Source: Streptomyces sp. NP160 (GTDB taxonomy: Bacteria; Actinomycetota; Actinomycetes; Actinomycetales; Quadrisphaeraceae). From it: a stretch of 64,000 nt of DNA. The notes beneath the pieces were generated by a model. That model had not been told where the DNA came from. It saw only the letters and a program-made list of their open reading frames with translations, and made no database searches. The DNA lies in the NCBI RefSeq assembly GCF_006335115.1, contig NZ_VDMJ01000002.1:118557-182556 (forward strand). Direction: 5' to 3'. Shown in pieces: positions 16,587 through 24,433 of this stretch. The position numbers were made by a program, and so were the translations under genes. The stretch's first letter is position 1. Every line of letters starts with the position of its first letter.

Positions 16587-17537
16587 CTACGCGTCGATGA
16601 CCATCTCAGCGGTCTCGAGCAGGGCCAGCCCGGCCTCCGGTGCACCCAGGCTCGTGGCGAACAGGCCGGTGGCGACCCGCTCGAGCAGGGCCCAGTCCCA
16701 CACGGCCTCCGCGTCGCAGGCCGCGGCGTCGGCCAGCACCCGGCACCAGCTGCGCACGGTCGCTGCCGGGTCGGTGGAGGCGCGCAGCGGCGCGACCCAG
16801 TCCCGCACCGAGACGCCCAGGTCGTAGGCGGGGTCTGCGACGAAGGGCTGCGGGTCGCACAGGACGTACCCGTCCGGAGCCCCCGACCGCGGCTTGAGGA
16901 CCCGCAGGACGTTCGCGCCGGCGGCGTCGCCGTGCAGCAGGCGGCTCGCGCCGGGGTCGAAGGCGGCCGAGCGGCGGGCTGCGCCTGCGAGCGCCGCCCG
17001 CACCACCCGCGGCGACGCCGTGCCCGGCAGCGCCTCGGCCAGCGAGGTCACCAGCACGGCCAGGTCAGCGGCCTTGTCCACCGGCGGGCCCAGCGACGCG
17101 GGGGCGGGCACCTGCCAGAGCCGGGCCAGCAGCCGGGCGACCACCGGCAGGGACTCCCGCGGGTCCCGGCCCTGCGCCGCGAGGTCGGGACCGAGCGCCT
17201 CGAGGAGCAGCGCCTGGTGCCGCCCGTCCACGGCGAGGAGCCGCACGACGCCGTCGCCGGCGGCCAGGCGGAGCACGTCCGCGCGGGCGGTGAAGTCGTC
17301 ACCGGGCACGCAGACCTTGAGGACGACGTCGTCACCGGCAGCGGTCCGCGCCCGGACCACGTGGGACTCGCTGGCACCCGGCAGCGCCTCCCCGAGCACC
17401 AGCGACCACCGCCCGCACAGCTCCCGCAGGACCCCGGGCAGCGCAGCGGCCCAGGCGCGGCCGCCGTCGCCGTCCCGGTCGGCCTTCTGCAGCACGATCT
17501 GCGGCAGGTGCAGCGCGTCGTCGGGGGTGGCGCTCAC
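16587..17537 (-). CDS. Aminoglycoside/hydroxyurea phosphotransferase-family kinase (paralogue)
   Basis: 316 residues from GTG 17537. Same family as 6154-7056: N-terminal GRAWAAALPGVLRELC, GDDVVLKVCVPGDDF with the ATP-site lysine, QALLLEALGPD hinge, catalytic LLHGDAAGANVLRV (His and Asp present, unlike the first copy) and CDPQPFVADPAYDLGVSVRDW. It should be a functional small-molecule kinase. Substrate unknown. No resistance genes are immediately adjacent. Confidence 0.8.
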   Translation of the reverse strand: MSATPDDALHLPQIVLQKADRDGDGGRAWAAALPGVLRELCGRWSLVLGEALPGASESHVVRARTAAGDDVVLKVCVPGDDFTARADVLRLAAGDGVVRLLAVDGRHQALLLEALGPDLAAQGRDPRESLPVVARLLARLWQVPAPASLGPPVDKAADLAVLVTSLAEALPGTASPRVVRAALAGAARRSAAFDPGASRLLHGDAAGANVLRVLKPRSGAPDGYVLCDPQPFVADPAYDLGVSVRDWVAPLRASTDPAATVRSWCRVLADAAACDAEAVWDWALLERVATGLFATSLGAPEAGLALLETAEMVIDA

Positions 17538-17713
17538 CGGGGCAGTCTGGTGGCGCCTCCACCAGGCGTCGACACCCCCTCCGGGGACCGCGCAGGGGAC
17601 CGTCTGCCGGCGGAGGGCCCGGGCCCCCGGCCCGCTCGCGCGTCGCCGTGCCGGTGCAGGTCCAGCGCGGTCGTCCAGGTCCCCGTGCGGCGGGGGCGCC
17701 CGCTAGGTGCCCG

Positions 17714-18499
17714 ATGATGCTGCCCGTGCCTGAGACCGCCGCGAACGCCGCCTCGTCGATGCGCTCCCTGGACCGCAGCCTGGACGTGCTGGACTGCCTG
17801 CAGCGGTCCGAGGCCCCGCTGCGCCTGAGCGACGTCGCGGCGCGGACGGGCCTGACGCTGCCGACGGCGTCACGCATCCTCGCGGCGCTGGAGGCGCGCG
17901 GGTACGTGGCCTCCGACGTCAAGCGGTTCCGGCTGGGGGCGTCGGTGCTCGGCGCCGCCCACGCCTTCCTGCTCACCGACCCGCTCGTCGAGGCCTCCCG
18001 CCACCACCTGCAGCACCTGGCGTCGGTCACGGGCCTGACCTGCTCGCTGTACGAGCGCGTGGGGCTCGAGCGCGTGCTCGTGGCCCGCGTCGACGGGAGG
18101 TGGCCGCTGCGCTACGAGCTGCCCATCGGCCGGCGCCTGCCGCTGTACCTCGGAGCCGGCAAGGCCATCGCCGTCGACCTCGACGACGCCGATCTGCAGG
18201 CGCTGGAGGCCCACGCCGCGGCCCACCCCGACCCGAGCGGGGCGCCGTTCGACCTCGACGCGCTGCGGGCCGACCTGGCAGGGGTGGGCGAACGGGGGTT
18301 CCACATCTCCCTCGGGGAGCGCGCCGCCGGCATCATCGCGCTCAGCGTCCCCGTCCGCGCTGCGGACGGAGAGCTGCTCGGGGCGCTGTCCATCGCTGGC
18401 CCCGCGGAGCAGAACCCCAGGGAGCAGGTGCAGGCCTGGGCGGCGGAGACGGTCAGGGCCGCGGCGGCCATCGCCCAGGCACGCGCGCGGGCGGTGTGA
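17714..18499 (+). CDS. IclR family transcriptional regulator
   Basis: 261 residues from ATG 17714; ATG 17717 and GTG 17726 are alternatives. N-terminal winged helix: SLDRSLDVLDCLQRSEAPLRLSDVAARTGLTLPTASRILAALEARGYV; C-terminal effector domain with RRLPLYLGAGKAIAV and ISLGERAAGIIALSVPVR. IclR proteins usually control nearby catabolic genes by binding short inverted repeats. The convergent TRAP permease/dehydrogenase-aldolase operon has two such repeats at its promoter (21613-21647), making it the likely target. Confidence 0.92.
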   Translation: MMLPVPETAANAASSMRSLDRSLDVLDCLQRSEAPLRLSDVAARTGLTLPTASRILAALEARGYVASDVKRFRLGASVLGAAHAFLLTDPLVEASRHHLQHLASVTGLTCSLYERVGLERVLVARVDGRWPLRYELPIGRRLPLYLGAGKAIAVDLDDADLQALEAHAAAHPDPSGAPFDLDALRADLAGVGERGFHISLGERAAGIIALSVPVRAADGELLGALSIAGPAEQNPREQVQAWAAETVRAAAAIAQARARAV

Positions 18500-18536
18500 C
18501 GGGCGGCCCCACCCGCGCCCCTCACACCGCCCGCGC
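18485..18536. terminator. Strong bidirectional terminator, 15-bp perfect stem
   Basis: The last 15 bases of the iclR gene (18485-18499, stop codon included) pair perfectly with 18522-18536, leaving a 22-base loop. A second hairpin (ccggctc-gac-gagccgg) follows at 18536-18552. Both serve the convergent operon as well. Confidence 0.75.
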
Positions 18537-18561
18537 CGGCTCGACGAGCCGGAGCCCGGCC

Positions 18562-18813
18562 TCAGTCCTCCGGGGTGGCTCCGACTCCCACCGCCGCCCC
18601 CTGGCGGGCGGGGGCGTAGCTCATGACGAAGGCCAGCAGCCCCGCGAGGCTGGCCGCGATGAAGGTGGGGGGTCCCACGGCGTCGCTGACGGCGCTCAGC
18701 CACTCGCCGCGGCCGAGCACGAGGGCGACCAGCTGGGCCCCTACGAGCAGGGCGCCTCCAGCGAGGAGCAGGACGACGAAGAGGGTGAACAGGGGACGCA
18801 GGACGCGAAGCAC
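18562..18813 (-). CDS. Small two-TM membrane protein, last gene of the TRAP-like operon
   Basis: 83 residues from GTG 18813, with GAAGGAGAG as ribosome site. Two hydrophobic helices: LFTLFVVLLLAGGALLVGAQL and TFIAASLAGLLAFVMSY, the latter followed by a short variable tail. It starts 52 bp after the TRAP-like large permease. TRAP systems need a small membrane subunit (usually about 160 residues, 4 TM); this is much smaller, so it may be a reduced subunit or an accessory protein. No substrate-binding protein is encoded nearby. Confidence 0.6.
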   Translation of the reverse strand: MLRVLRPLFTLFVVLLLAGGALLVGAQLVALVLGRGEWLSAVSDAVGPPTFIAASLAGLLAFVMSYAPARQGAAVGVGATPED

Positions 18814-18865
18814 GATCGGCTCTCCTTCGAGCGGGTGAGGGGTTCCGGACGGCCCTGCACGGGGC

Positions 18866-20203
18866 TCAGACGGGCAGCACCCCGAGGGCGATGAACACGC
18901 CGATCGCGAGGATCGGCAGGCAGAAGTAGCCGATGAGCGGCTTGAAGGTGCGGACCGGGTCGACCCCGGCGATGCCGCTGGCCACGTAGATCGGCGCTGC
19001 GGACGGCGGTGAGGCGCCCTCGGTGGAGGCGAACACGAGCACCGCGGAGGCGGCCACCGGAGCGGGCACACCAGCACCCACGAGGGTGGCGACGGCGACC
19101 GGGCCGATCGCGGCCATGGTCGCCGAGCCGGTGAGGGGGATGGCGACGGCCACGACGAGGACGCCGACCGCGATCGCGAGGATCCACAGCGGAGCGTCCA
19201 GCAGGCTCAGCAGGCTCGTCAGCTGCGCGGGGAGGCCGAGCTCCGCGAGCGCCTCCGAGGCGGCGAAGGCGCCGACGATGGTGACGCCGATGACACCGAC
19301 CCGGGGAGCGCTGTCGCCGAGCAGGCCCCACCACTGGGAGGCGCGCTTCGGCAGCGCGGACCGGCCCAGGAAGGCGACGAGCGCGACGAGCAGCACGGGG
19401 ATCCACACCACGAGGCTCACCGCGTCGGCGACCTCGGTGCCGGTCCAGTCGTCGAGCGCCCGGCCCGTGGGACCGAGGGTCAGCAGCAGCGGCACGGCGA
19501 TGGCCGCGAGCAGCAGCAGCGAGGTCCACCCCACGCTGATGCTCTGCCGGGCGGGCACGAGGTCGGCGGGGTCCATCGCCTGGATGCCGTGGCGCCGCAC
19601 GATGACGAAGGCGGCCACCAGGCGGTACAGCAGGCACCACAGGCCGGCGACGAGCAGCGGGACGACGATCTCCTCGGCGTCCATGAGCTGGCTCACGCCG
19701 GCCGAGCCGATGAGGATGAACATGGTCCCGCTGAACGGGAACGTGATGCCCATGCCCGCGCACCCCGCCACCACGGTGGCGGACATCGCCGGGGACACCC
19801 CGGAGCGCTTCATCCACGGGATGGTGATGGACCCGACCGCCGCGGTGACGGCGGCGCCGATGTGGGCGATGGAGGCGAAGGCGCCGCCGCCGAGGATGCT
19901 CGTGTAGACGGGCCCGCCGCGCACGCGCCCCAGCAGCGAGTTGAGGATGTCGATGAGCCGCATGAGCAGGGGCGTCTGGCCCATGACGTGGCTGGCGACG
20001 ACGAAGGCGATGGCCGCGTAGGTGACCTGCTCCTGCATCGCCTCGGTGACGGAGTGCGCGAGGACCGGCAGGAAGCCGGTGCCGGCGAAGGCCGCGGTGA
20101 CGAGCAGGCCGACGACCATGGCCTCGCCGATGTTCCGCTTGAAGACCGCGTTCCAGACGATGATCGAGGTGATGTAGGCGCCGAGCGCCCAGATGGCGAG
20201 CAT
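18866..20203 (-). CDS. TRAP-type (DctM-like) large permease
   Basis: 445 residues, about 12 hydrophobic segments. The signature GGGAFASIAHIGAAVTAAVGSITIPWMKRSGVSPAMSATVVAGCAGMG corresponds to the DctM core, where paired helical hairpins bind Na+ and substrate; the usual PPS is FPFSG here. It imports an organic acid using an ion gradient. Its ATG overlaps the stop of the upstream dehydrogenase-aldolase gene (TGATG), so uptake and metabolism are coupled. No periplasmic binding protein is present in the window. Confidence 0.75.
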   Translation of the reverse strand: MLAIWALGAYITSIIVWNAVFKRNIGEAMVVGLLVTAAFAGTGFLPVLAHSVTEAMQEQVTYAAIAFVVASHVMGQTPLLMRLIDILNSLLGRVRGGPVYTSILGGGAFASIAHIGAAVTAAVGSITIPWMKRSGVSPAMSATVVAGCAGMGITFPFSGTMFILIGSAGVSQLMDAEEIVVPLLVAGLWCLLYRLVAAFVIVRRHGIQAMDPADLVPARQSISVGWTSLLLLAAIAVPLLLTLGPTGRALDDWTGTEVADAVSLVVWIPVLLVALVAFLGRSALPKRASQWWGLLGDSAPRVGVIGVTIVGAFAASEALAELGLPAQLTSLLSLLDAPLWILAIAVGVLVVAVAIPLTGSATMAAIGPVAVATLVGAGVPAPVAASAVLVFASTEGASPPSAAPIYVASGIAGVDPVRTFKPLIGYFCLPILAIGVFIALGVLPV

Positions 20204-21594
20204 CAGGCCCTCACCGCCTGCGCCGTCTGGTGCAGCGAGGTGCGGCGCCCCTGGGAGAGCTCAGCACGGCGGCGCTCCTCGTGGGCCTGGATGCGCTGGG
20301 CCTCGGCGAGCACGCGCTCGGCCTCGGCGGCGGGCACCACGGCCACGCCGTCACCGTCCCCGACGACCAGGTCGCCGGCGTTGACGACGACACCGCCGAC
20401 GCCGACCGGGCGGCCGACCCAGCCCGGGCCGTTCTTGTAGGGACCGGCCGGCGAGGAGCCGATGGCCCAGACGGGGAAGCCCATCTCCTGCAGGACGTCG
20501 ACGTCGCGGACGGCCCCGTCGATGACCATCCCGCGCACGCCGGCGGAGAGCGCCTTCTCGGCGAGGAGCTCGCCCATGAGGGCGCGGTCGGCGTCGGCCT
20601 GGCCGTCCACGACGAGGACGTCCCCCGGGCGCGCCCGGTCGAGGGCGAGGTTGATGCCGACGTTCTCGCCCTTGCGGCAGAAGACGGGCAGTGCGCGGCC
20701 GACGACGCGCGCGCCGGGCCAGGTGGCGCGGATGCGCCCGGCCAGGACGCCGCTGCGGCCCATCGCGTCGCCGACGTTCGCGACCGGCACCTCGGCGTAG
20801 GCGCGCAGGAGCTCCTCCTCGAGTCGGTGCTCGTCGCGGGCGACGCCGCGGTGCAGGTCGGCGCTCGCCGCGGTCATGGTGGCGGTGAGACCGAGGTCGC
20901 GGAGCATGGCAGCAGCGTCGTCGCACTCGTGGCTGCGGCGCAGCCCGTGCTTGACGGTGCCCGACGCGAGCCGGTCCATCCACGCGGTGCCACCGCTGAG
21001 CTGGGCGGCGACCTGCTCGCGCACCCAGTCGCCGTCGCCGGCCGCCTCACCGGCGGCGAGGGCCTCGACGATGATGGCGCCGAGCCCCTTCATGAAGACG
21101 CTGCGCAGCAGCTTGCGCTGGGCGGCCGCACCGGCGGGACCGTCGAGCACCTCCACCGGCGCCCCCAGGGCCCCGAAGCGCGCCGCCGCGGCGGCCGCGC
21201 CGGTGCCGGCCAGCACCAGGGCCGTCCGGGCGCCGCCCTCGGGCACCGACCCGACCACGGCGACGTCGGCGAACAGCACCCCCGCGCGCTGCGCCACCAG
21301 GTCTGACAGCTCGCGCTTCAGCTGAGGGGCCGCCGAGTTCATCTCGGCGAAGACCGCCCCGGGGCGCAGGTGCGGCAGCGCCTGCTCCAGCACGGACCGG
21401 GCGTGGCGGGCCCCCGTGAGACCGAGCACGAGGTCGGCGCCACCCACCGCCTCGGCCACCGAGTCGCGGCGGTCGACGCCGTGCGGGGTCGGGACGCCAG
21501 CGGGGTCGAACCCGGTGACGGTCTCGCCCGCTTCGACGAGGCCCCGGGCGTACAGGGTTCCGGCCTCACCGAGGCCGAGCAGAGCCACGCTCAT
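20203..21594 (-). CDS. Fusion of DUF1932 NAD-binding dehydrogenase and RraA/HMG-aldolase-type domain
   Basis: 463 residues from ATG 21594 with AAGGAG upstream. Residues about 1-165 are a 3-hydroxyisobutyrate-dehydrogenase-like Rossmann domain (GLGEAGTLYARGL); about 170-255 match the DUF1932 helical domain (KLLRSVFMKGLGAIIVEAL, GLRRSHECDDAAAML); about 275-440 are an RraA-like aldolase (VANVGDAMGRSGVL, GELLAEKALSAGVRG, DGAVRDVDVL, GFPVWAIG), with the metal-binding Arg-Asp intact. The two halves are usually separate proteins. A beta-hydroxy or oxo acid could be oxidised then cleaved to pyruvate. First gene of the operon with the TRAP-like permease. Confidence 0.82.
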   Translation of the reverse strand: MSVALLGLGEAGTLYARGLVEAGETVTGFDPAGVPTPHGVDRRDSVAEAVGGADLVLGLTGARHARSVLEQALPHLRPGAVFAEMNSAAPQLKRELSDLVAQRAGVLFADVAVVGSVPEGGARTALVLAGTGAAAAAARFGALGAPVEVLDGPAGAAAQRKLLRSVFMKGLGAIIVEALAAGEAAGDGDWVREQVAAQLSGGTAWMDRLASGTVKHGLRRSHECDDAAAMLRDLGLTATMTAASADLHRGVARDEHRLEEELLRAYAEVPVANVGDAMGRSGVLAGRIRATWPGARVVGRALPVFCRKGENVGINLALDRARPGDVLVVDGQADADRALMGELLAEKALSAGVRGMVIDGAVRDVDVLQEMGFPVWAIGSSPAGPYKNGPGWVGRPVGVGGVVVNAGDLVVGDGDGVAVVPAAEAERVLAEAQRIQAHEERRRAELSQGRRTSLHQTAQAVRA

Positions 21595-21612
21595 GCGACT
21601 ACTCCTTCGTAG

Positions 21613-21627
21613 TTCCACTGTGTGGAA
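21613..21627. promoter_or_regulatory. Probable IclR-type operator 1
   Basis: TTCCAC-tgt-GTGGAA, a perfect 6-bp inverted repeat, 19 bp upstream of the fusion-gene start. Pairs with a second site 20 bp further out. Confidence 0.7.
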
Positions 21628-21632
21628 TAGAC

Positions 21633-21647
21633 ATCCACTGAGTGGTA
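21633..21647. promoter_or_regulatory. Probable IclR-type operator 2
   Basis: ATCCAC-tga-GTGGTA, same core CCAC-N3-GTGG, centred 20 bp from site 1, so the two sites lie on nearly the same helix face. Confidence 0.65.
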
Positions 21648-21733
21648 CGAGTGTGCGCAGCGTCACCTCGGCCCGTCAACCCCCGGCCGACGGCGGGGCC
21701 GAGGGACCGCGCTGGCGCTGCAGGGTCGGGGGC

Positions 21734-22305
21734 GTGGAGCGTCGCGTGGACCTCGCCGTCGGCCAGCGCGACCACCTGCCCAGACGACCGACGAGTCCAG
21801 GCGCCGCCGGAGGTCTGCTCGCACGAGACCCGACTCCGAGCTCCACGCCTTCTCCGACGACCAGGAGCGCCAGCTCGGCTCGCACCTGCACGGGCGGCGG
21901 CTCTTCGAGGTGGTGCGCTACCGGGTGACGGCGCTGGACCTGCCCGGCAGGCCTGTGGTCGAGCTCGAGCACGCCCGCACCTGGCAGGCCGCCGACGAGG
22001 TCGTGCACTCGCGCTCACTGGCGACCGTGGACACGGCCCGGACGGAGCTGGTCGCCGACCCCGACGCCGACGACGTGCGCCGACGCGAGGAGCAGGCCGA
22101 CCGCGACCTCAGCACCGGCGGCGCCGAGCTGGCCGCGGCGGCGCTGCGCGCCGGGCTGGCGGACGAGGTCGGGCTGGTCATCCACCCCGTCGTGGTCGGC
22201 GGCGGCACCCGGGCGCTGCCGCTCGACGTGCGACTGGACCTCGCTCTGCTCGAGGAGAGGCGCCTGTCAGCGGGCGCGGTCCACCTGCGCCACCGGGTGC
22301 GCTGA
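21734..22305 (+). pseudogene. Frameshifted DHFR-like (RibD C-terminal domain) reductase
   Basis: The C-terminal two-thirds is a good RibD_C/dihydrofolate-reductase-like sequence: ELHAFSDDQERQLGSHLHGRRLFEVVRY, TWQAADEVVHSRSLATV, STGGAELAAAALRAGLADEVGLVIHPVVVGGG. Its frame has no ATG or GTG start before 21909 and reads Arg-rich nonsense upstream. An N-terminal-like piece (VERRVDLAVG...GGLLARD) lies in another frame from GTG 21734. One indel near 21820-21845 would join them. The expected SLDGF motif is also gone, so this is probably decayed. An intact relative is at 61470-62123. Confidence 0.6.
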
Positions 22306-22328
22306 CGACCCGACCTCGCCACGACCCG

Positions 22329-22676
22329 TCAGGGCAGCTGCACGTACAGCTTGCGCAGCGGCTCGTGCACGGTCCACGTCGTGCGGTCGCCGGCCCGCAG
22401 GCGCACGACGGACCCGGCGGTCAGCTCGAGCAGCTCGTCGTCGTCCTGGCTGCTGACGGTGACGGTGGCGCGACCGGACAGGACGACGAAGACCTCGTCG
22501 GCCTCGGTGTCGCGCGCTGCGCCCGGCGTCATCTCCCACAGACCGACCTCGACACCCGCCGGTGCGGCGAGCTCGAGGTACCGGGCGGTGGGCGCGCCGG
22601 CCACGACCTCCTCCCCCGCTGGCAGCGCGTCGGGCAGCGCAGCGGAGAGCGCGTCAGCGCACAGCAGCCGGCTCAC
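22329..22676 (-). CDS. Cupin-domain protein coupled to the amine oxidase gene
   Basis: 115 residues from GTG 22676, overlapping the oxidase stop by 4 bp. Small single-domain cupin: VEVGLWEMTPGAARDTEADEVFVVLSGRATVT and GSVVRLRAGDRTTWTVHEPLRKLYVQL, matching the DUF861/EutQ-like cupin often placed beside D-amino-acid-oxidase-type flavoproteins. Metal ligands are incomplete (no HxH), so a binding or structural role is likelier than catalysis. It probably acts in the same amine or polyamine pathway. Confidence 0.8.
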   Translation of the reverse strand: MSRLLCADALSAALPDALPAGEEVVAGAPTARYLELAAPAGVEVGLWEMTPGAARDTEADEVFVVLSGRATVTVSSQDDDELLELTAGSVVRLRAGDRTTWTVHEPLRKLYVQLP

Positions 22677-24124
22677 GAGTCGAAGCCGAGGCCCGCGGCG
22701 TCGAGCGCCTTGAGGAAGAGGTTGCGCTGGCCCTGTCGGTGGTCGGCGCGGTCCAGCGAGGCCTTGGTCAGCGCCACGCCCACCGCCGTCGCCGGCTCCG
22801 GGGGGAAGGGCAGCGGCTTGCGCCGCACCACCTCCAGCTGCGTGCGCTCGGTCTCGGTGCCGGCGAGCAGGTCCAGCAGCACCTCCGCGGCGAAGCGCGT
22901 GGCCCCCACCCCGAGGCCGGTGAACCCGCGGGCGTACGCGAGGTCGCCCCCGCGGGCGGTGCCGTAGTAGGCGGCGAACCGGGTGCAGGTGTCGATGGCC
23001 CCGGCCCAGCGGTGGCTGAAGCGCACGTCCTCCAGCTGCGGGAACATCGTGAAGAAGTGGCTGGCGAGGCGCTCGTAGCTGGCGGGGCGGTCCTCGTAGC
23101 GGCTGCTGACGCGGCCCCCGGCGTGGTGGATGGCGTCGTAGCCGCCGAACAGCACCCGGTCATCGGCCGACAGCCGGATGTAGTGGAACTGGTTCGCGAG
23201 GTCCGTCAGGCCCTGGCGGTGCTCCCAGCCCACGGCGCGCTTCTGCTCCGCCGTCAGCGGCTCGGTCATGAGCACGTAGTCGTACACCGGCACGGTCATG
23301 AGGCGGTCTCGGCGCAGGAGCGAGGGGAAGACCCCCGTGGCCAGCACCACCTGCTGCGCGGTGACGGCGGCACGGGCGGTGCGGACCACCTGCGGCCCAC
23401 TCCTGGCGCCCGACCTCTCGACGGCGGTGACGGCGGAGTGCTCGAAGATCCGCACGCCCAGCTCGCGGGCGGCCCGGGCCAGCTCACGGGCCAGGCGGGC
23501 GGGCTGGAGCAGGGCGACGTCGTCCCGGTCCCACCGCCCGGCCAGGAAGATCGGTGAGTCGATCTCGGCGCGGGTCGCTGCGGCGTCGAGGACGTCGTGG
23601 TGCCCGCCTTCGGAGAGCCCTTCTGACAGCCCCTCGGACAGCCACGGCACCTGGTGCGGTTCGACGGCGACGGCGAGGCTGCCGGTGCGCTCGAAGTGGC
23701 AGTCCAGGCCGAGCTCGTCGACGTCGCGCGCGAGGGCGTCGAGGTTCTCCCGCCCCAGGCGGTGCAGCTGCTCGTACTCGGAGGGCCAGCGGTTGCGGCC
23801 GTTCTCCTCACCGTGGGTGATGCTGGCCTCGCAGAAGCCGCCGTTGCGGCCCGAGGCGGCCCACCCGACGGTCTCGGCCTCCAGGACGACGACGCTGCGG
23901 CCGGGGTCGCGCCGCTTCGCCAGCACGGCGGTCCACAGGCCGAGGTAGCCACCGCCGACCACGACGAGGTCAGCGGTGGCACCGGAGGTCAGCTGCTCGG
24001 CAGAGGGGGTCGGCGGCGCCTCGTCGAGCCAGAACACGCGCTGCTCGCTGCCCGCCAGGGCCTCGCTCACGAGGGCGGGGTCGGGCGTGGAGCGCTCCCA
24101 CACCGTCGGGGTCGCGGCCACCAT
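22673..24124 (-). CDS. FAD-dependent amine oxidase (gamma-glutamylputrescine oxidase-like, DAO family)
   Basis: 483 residues from ATG 24124. The dinucleotide site is ADLVVVGGGYLGLWTAVLAKRRDPGRSVVVLEAETVGWAASGRNGGF, typical of PuuB-like oxidases. Further blocks: TGVFPSLLRRD, LMTEPLT, ADDRVLFGGYDAIHH, FSHRWAGAIDT and ARGFTGLGVG near the C-terminus. It should oxidise a secondary or primary amine to aldehyde and H2O2. Residues about 155-170 contain three SEGL units in tandem, an oddity. The reverse-strand frame continues open far upstream to 26257, but that is a shadow of the HNH gene. Confidence 0.85.
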   Translation of the reverse strand: MVAATPTVWERSTPDPALVSEALAGSEQRVFWLDEAPPTPSAEQLTSGATADLVVVGGGYLGLWTAVLAKRRDPGRSVVVLEAETVGWAASGRNGGFCEASITHGEENGRNRWPSEYEQLHRLGRENLDALARDVDELGLDCHFERTGSLAVAVEPHQVPWLSEGLSEGLSEGGHHDVLDAAATRAEIDSPIFLAGRWDRDDVALLQPARLARELARAARELGVRIFEHSAVTAVERSGARSGPQVVRTARAAVTAQQVVLATGVFPSLLRRDRLMTVPVYDYVLMTEPLTAEQKRAVGWEHRQGLTDLANQFHYIRLSADDRVLFGGYDAIHHAGGRVSSRYEDRPASYERLASHFFTMFPQLEDVRFSHRWAGAIDTCTRFAAYYGTARGGDLAYARGFTGLGVGATRFAAEVLLDLLAGTETERTQLEVVRRKPLPFPPEPATAVGVALTKASLDRADHRQGQRNLFLKALDAAGLGFDS

Positions 24125-24433
24125 GCCGGGATGCTGCCACAGGTGACGGCGCGTCCGGCAGCCCCTGACTGCGGATCCGCCAGGTGCGGGCGCCGTCCGC
24201 AACCGCTTCCACCGCCGGATGCGTGATGCAGGTGTTGTATCCGCAGTCGCAGCGCGGGGTGCAGGAGGCTGGCCCGCCGGGGCTGCGAGGACGCACCGGA
24301 CCGCGGTGATCACCCGGCCACGCGGCGTGAGACCCGCGCACGAGGATGAACCTCGAGTTGCACAGATCAACCCCCTGTGCAGGGCCGTTGCACGCGCGTT
24401 CGACTGTCGGTGGCCACCCCTAGCGTGATCCAC
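24125..24433. promoter_or_regulatory. Divergent intergenic region with long-range inverted repeats
   Basis: 309 bp without a gene, less GC-rich in places. It contains GACTGCGGAT (24167-24176) and its exact reverse complement ATCCGCAGTC (24239-24248), 62 bp apart; the first copy sits in the palindrome GCGGATCCGC (24171-24180). A second repeat, GCACAG (24360-24365) and CTGTGC (24375-24380), lies near the HNH gene. These look like regulator sites for the divergent oxidase and HNH genes. Confidence 0.45.
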
